Shown here: positions 63,029 to 64,000 of the stretch, piece by piece
Layout of the letters: each line of letters opens with the position of its first letter
Numbering within the stretch: the first letter of the stretch is position 1
Assembly (NCBI GenBank): GCA_003586115.2
Contig: QVOM02000103.1
Coordinates: 4,875,837 to 4,939,836, forward strand
DNA length: 64,000 nt
Reading direction: 5' to 3'
From: Salvator merianae
Taxonomy: Eukaryota > Chordata > Lepidosauria > Squamata > Teiidae
Position numbers and translations under genes: made by a program
Notes under the pieces: generated by a model
What the model saw: only the letters and a program-made list of their open reading frames with translations
Told to the model about the DNA's origin: nothing
Database searches by the model: none

Positions 63029-63843
63029 GGCCCTTTCTGTACTTGGCCATATTGCAGATTATATCCCGGAATAGGGACCTGCCATCCACATGCTAGTGCA
63101 AACTATAAAAGGTCTTGTCCAGGGCCTACCATAGTCTGCACTAGCATGCAGATGGCAGGTCTCTATTCTGAGATATGGGGCCTGTTCGCACTGTGCGAGT
63201 GGAACGTTCTTGTCCGTTCGCTAGAACGGAGCTTTCGCACTGCCGCGGGCACATGCCTCTCCCGATCCGAACCACTTCGTACCCGATTCGAACCTGATGT
63301 TGGGTAAGGCAAGACAAGTAAAAGCTTGTCTTCATCCCGACCTGCGCGATGGAGCGAAGATCGGGCACAGTGCTTTCGCACTGTTTGCAACGGCGTCGGG
63401 CGTGGCTGGCGCGGCTGCGCATGCGCAGTACGAAGCGACACACCCCGCTCCTCTGCTTTGTTCCGGTACTTCGTACCCCGGTACGAAGTTTTTGTACCCT
63501 GGTACGATGCTTCGTGCCCGGCATAGCCCTTTGGGCTTGGCAGCCGAGCTGCCGTTACGAAGTCGGCTTCGTAACGAGCCCTCTGGGTACAAAGTGGGTA
63601 TGAAACGGGTACGAAGTGGGTATGAAGTGGGCGCGATGGTACAAAGCGTGGTAATGAACTAGCGATGCCATTCACACTGTTCCCACTGCTGGTCGGCTTC
63701 GGGTCCGTTCCTCTGGCCGGGAGTGCGAATGGCACCAAGCGTTCCCCAACCCCTCCAGTTCGAAGCCAACTACTCGGAACGGTCTACCGAGCTCAGTGCG
63801 AAAAGGCCCATAATCTGGAATAAGTCCAAGTGCAGAAAGGCCC
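63029..63843. mobile_element. GGGCC-TIR element, subfamily F (copy F1), host of nested insertion, TSD AAG
   Basis: Left end GGCCCTTTCTGTACTTGG and right end CCAAGTGCAGAAAGGCCC, flanked by AAG (63,026-63,028 and 63,844-63,846). Its arms are a long palindrome (ATTATATCCCGGAATAGGGA on the left facing TCTCTATTCTGAGATAT on the right). Copy B2 interrupts the right arm at 63,178. Confidence 0.8.
63178..63809 (-). mobile_element. GGGCC-TIR element, subfamily B, CpG-rich (copy B2), nested in F1
   Basis: Ends GGGCCTGTTCGCACTG and CAGTGCGAAAAGGCCC; inverse orientation relative to 55,334-55,964. Inserted into the right arm of F1 with ATG/ATA flanks, as judged by the intact left arm, whose reverse complement reads GATATAATCTG. 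Frames of up to 191 codons cross it without any domain. Confidence 0.82.
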
Positions 63844-63846
63844 AAG

Positions 63847-64000
63847 GGCTCTTTCTGCACTTGACCTTATTCCAGTTATATCTTGGAATAGGGATCTGCC
63901 ATCTGCATGCTACTATGAACTATGGCAGGCCCCACCTGGGGCCTGCTATAATCAGCACCAGCGTGTGGATAGCAGGTCCCTATTCTGGGATATAGTCCAG
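63847..64000. mobile_element. GGGCC-TIR element, subfamily F (copy F2), cut by window end
   Basis: Begins GGCTCTTTCTGCACTTGACC directly after the AAG that ends F1. Continues as the F palindrome (GCCATCTGCATGCTACTATG facing CAGCGTGTGGATAGCAGG) to the last base of the window, where the right terminal is missing. Confidence 0.75.

Noticed and set aside
63141..63738. A 191-codon minus-strand frame
   Set aside because: It crosses the boundary between F1 and the nested B2 element, and the B1 copy does not preserve the same full frame; it is best explained by high GC content.

Overview
This window looks like non-coding nuclear DNA from a vertebrate, most probably a squamate reptile (lizard, gecko or snake). 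The evidence is a BovB-type (RTE) LINE, several LINE 3' tails of the kind that end in a low-complexity tract, at least six copies of a retroposon beginning GAACATAAGA, abundant simple repeats, and a large load of DNA transposons. I see no intact host gene, no rRNA or tRNA gene and no bacterial-style operon. Almost every open frame is an accidental frame through repeats; the only frames with recognisable protein families belong to decayed transposons.

Layout. (1) 1-11 kb: AT-rich DNA with several non-autonomous elements whose ends read GGGCCTGTTCGCACTT, here called the GGGCC-TIR group. (2) 11.4-14.5 kb: remains of a PIF/Harbinger element, with a Myb/SANT-like gene on + and a HARBI1-like transposase on -. 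(3) 17.4-19.3 kb: more GGGCC-TIR copies. (4) 21,365-29,691: an 8.3 kb structure bounded by inverted hAT-like ends (TAGGGATGTGYCAAAT). It holds a spliced-looking Myb/SANT-like gene on + and a BED-finger hAT transposase on -. The two genes converge, with polyadenylation signals about 155 bp apart. (5) 32.1-33.7 kb and 42.25-43.0 kb: two non-autonomous hAT elements of one family, each with a perfect 8 bp target duplication and an internal array of tandem hairpin units. (6) 46.6-48.9 kb: a BovB fragment split by a 1.18 kb element inserted at TTA, so that the empty site can be read from the BovB frame. (7) 49-64 kb: more GGGCC-TIR elements, a third hAT MITE, and a nested stack at the right edge.

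How it fits together: the window is a layered record of cut-and-paste transposons. The two coding elements share one plan, a DNA-binding Myb/SANT partner and a transposase transcribed toward each other. This plan is usual for PIF/Harbinger but not what I expect for hAT, and it is the most interesting signal here. The many short elements are presumably mobilised in trans by such transposases. All coordinates of repeat edges are read by eye; family names are inferences from ends, target duplications and protein motifs.
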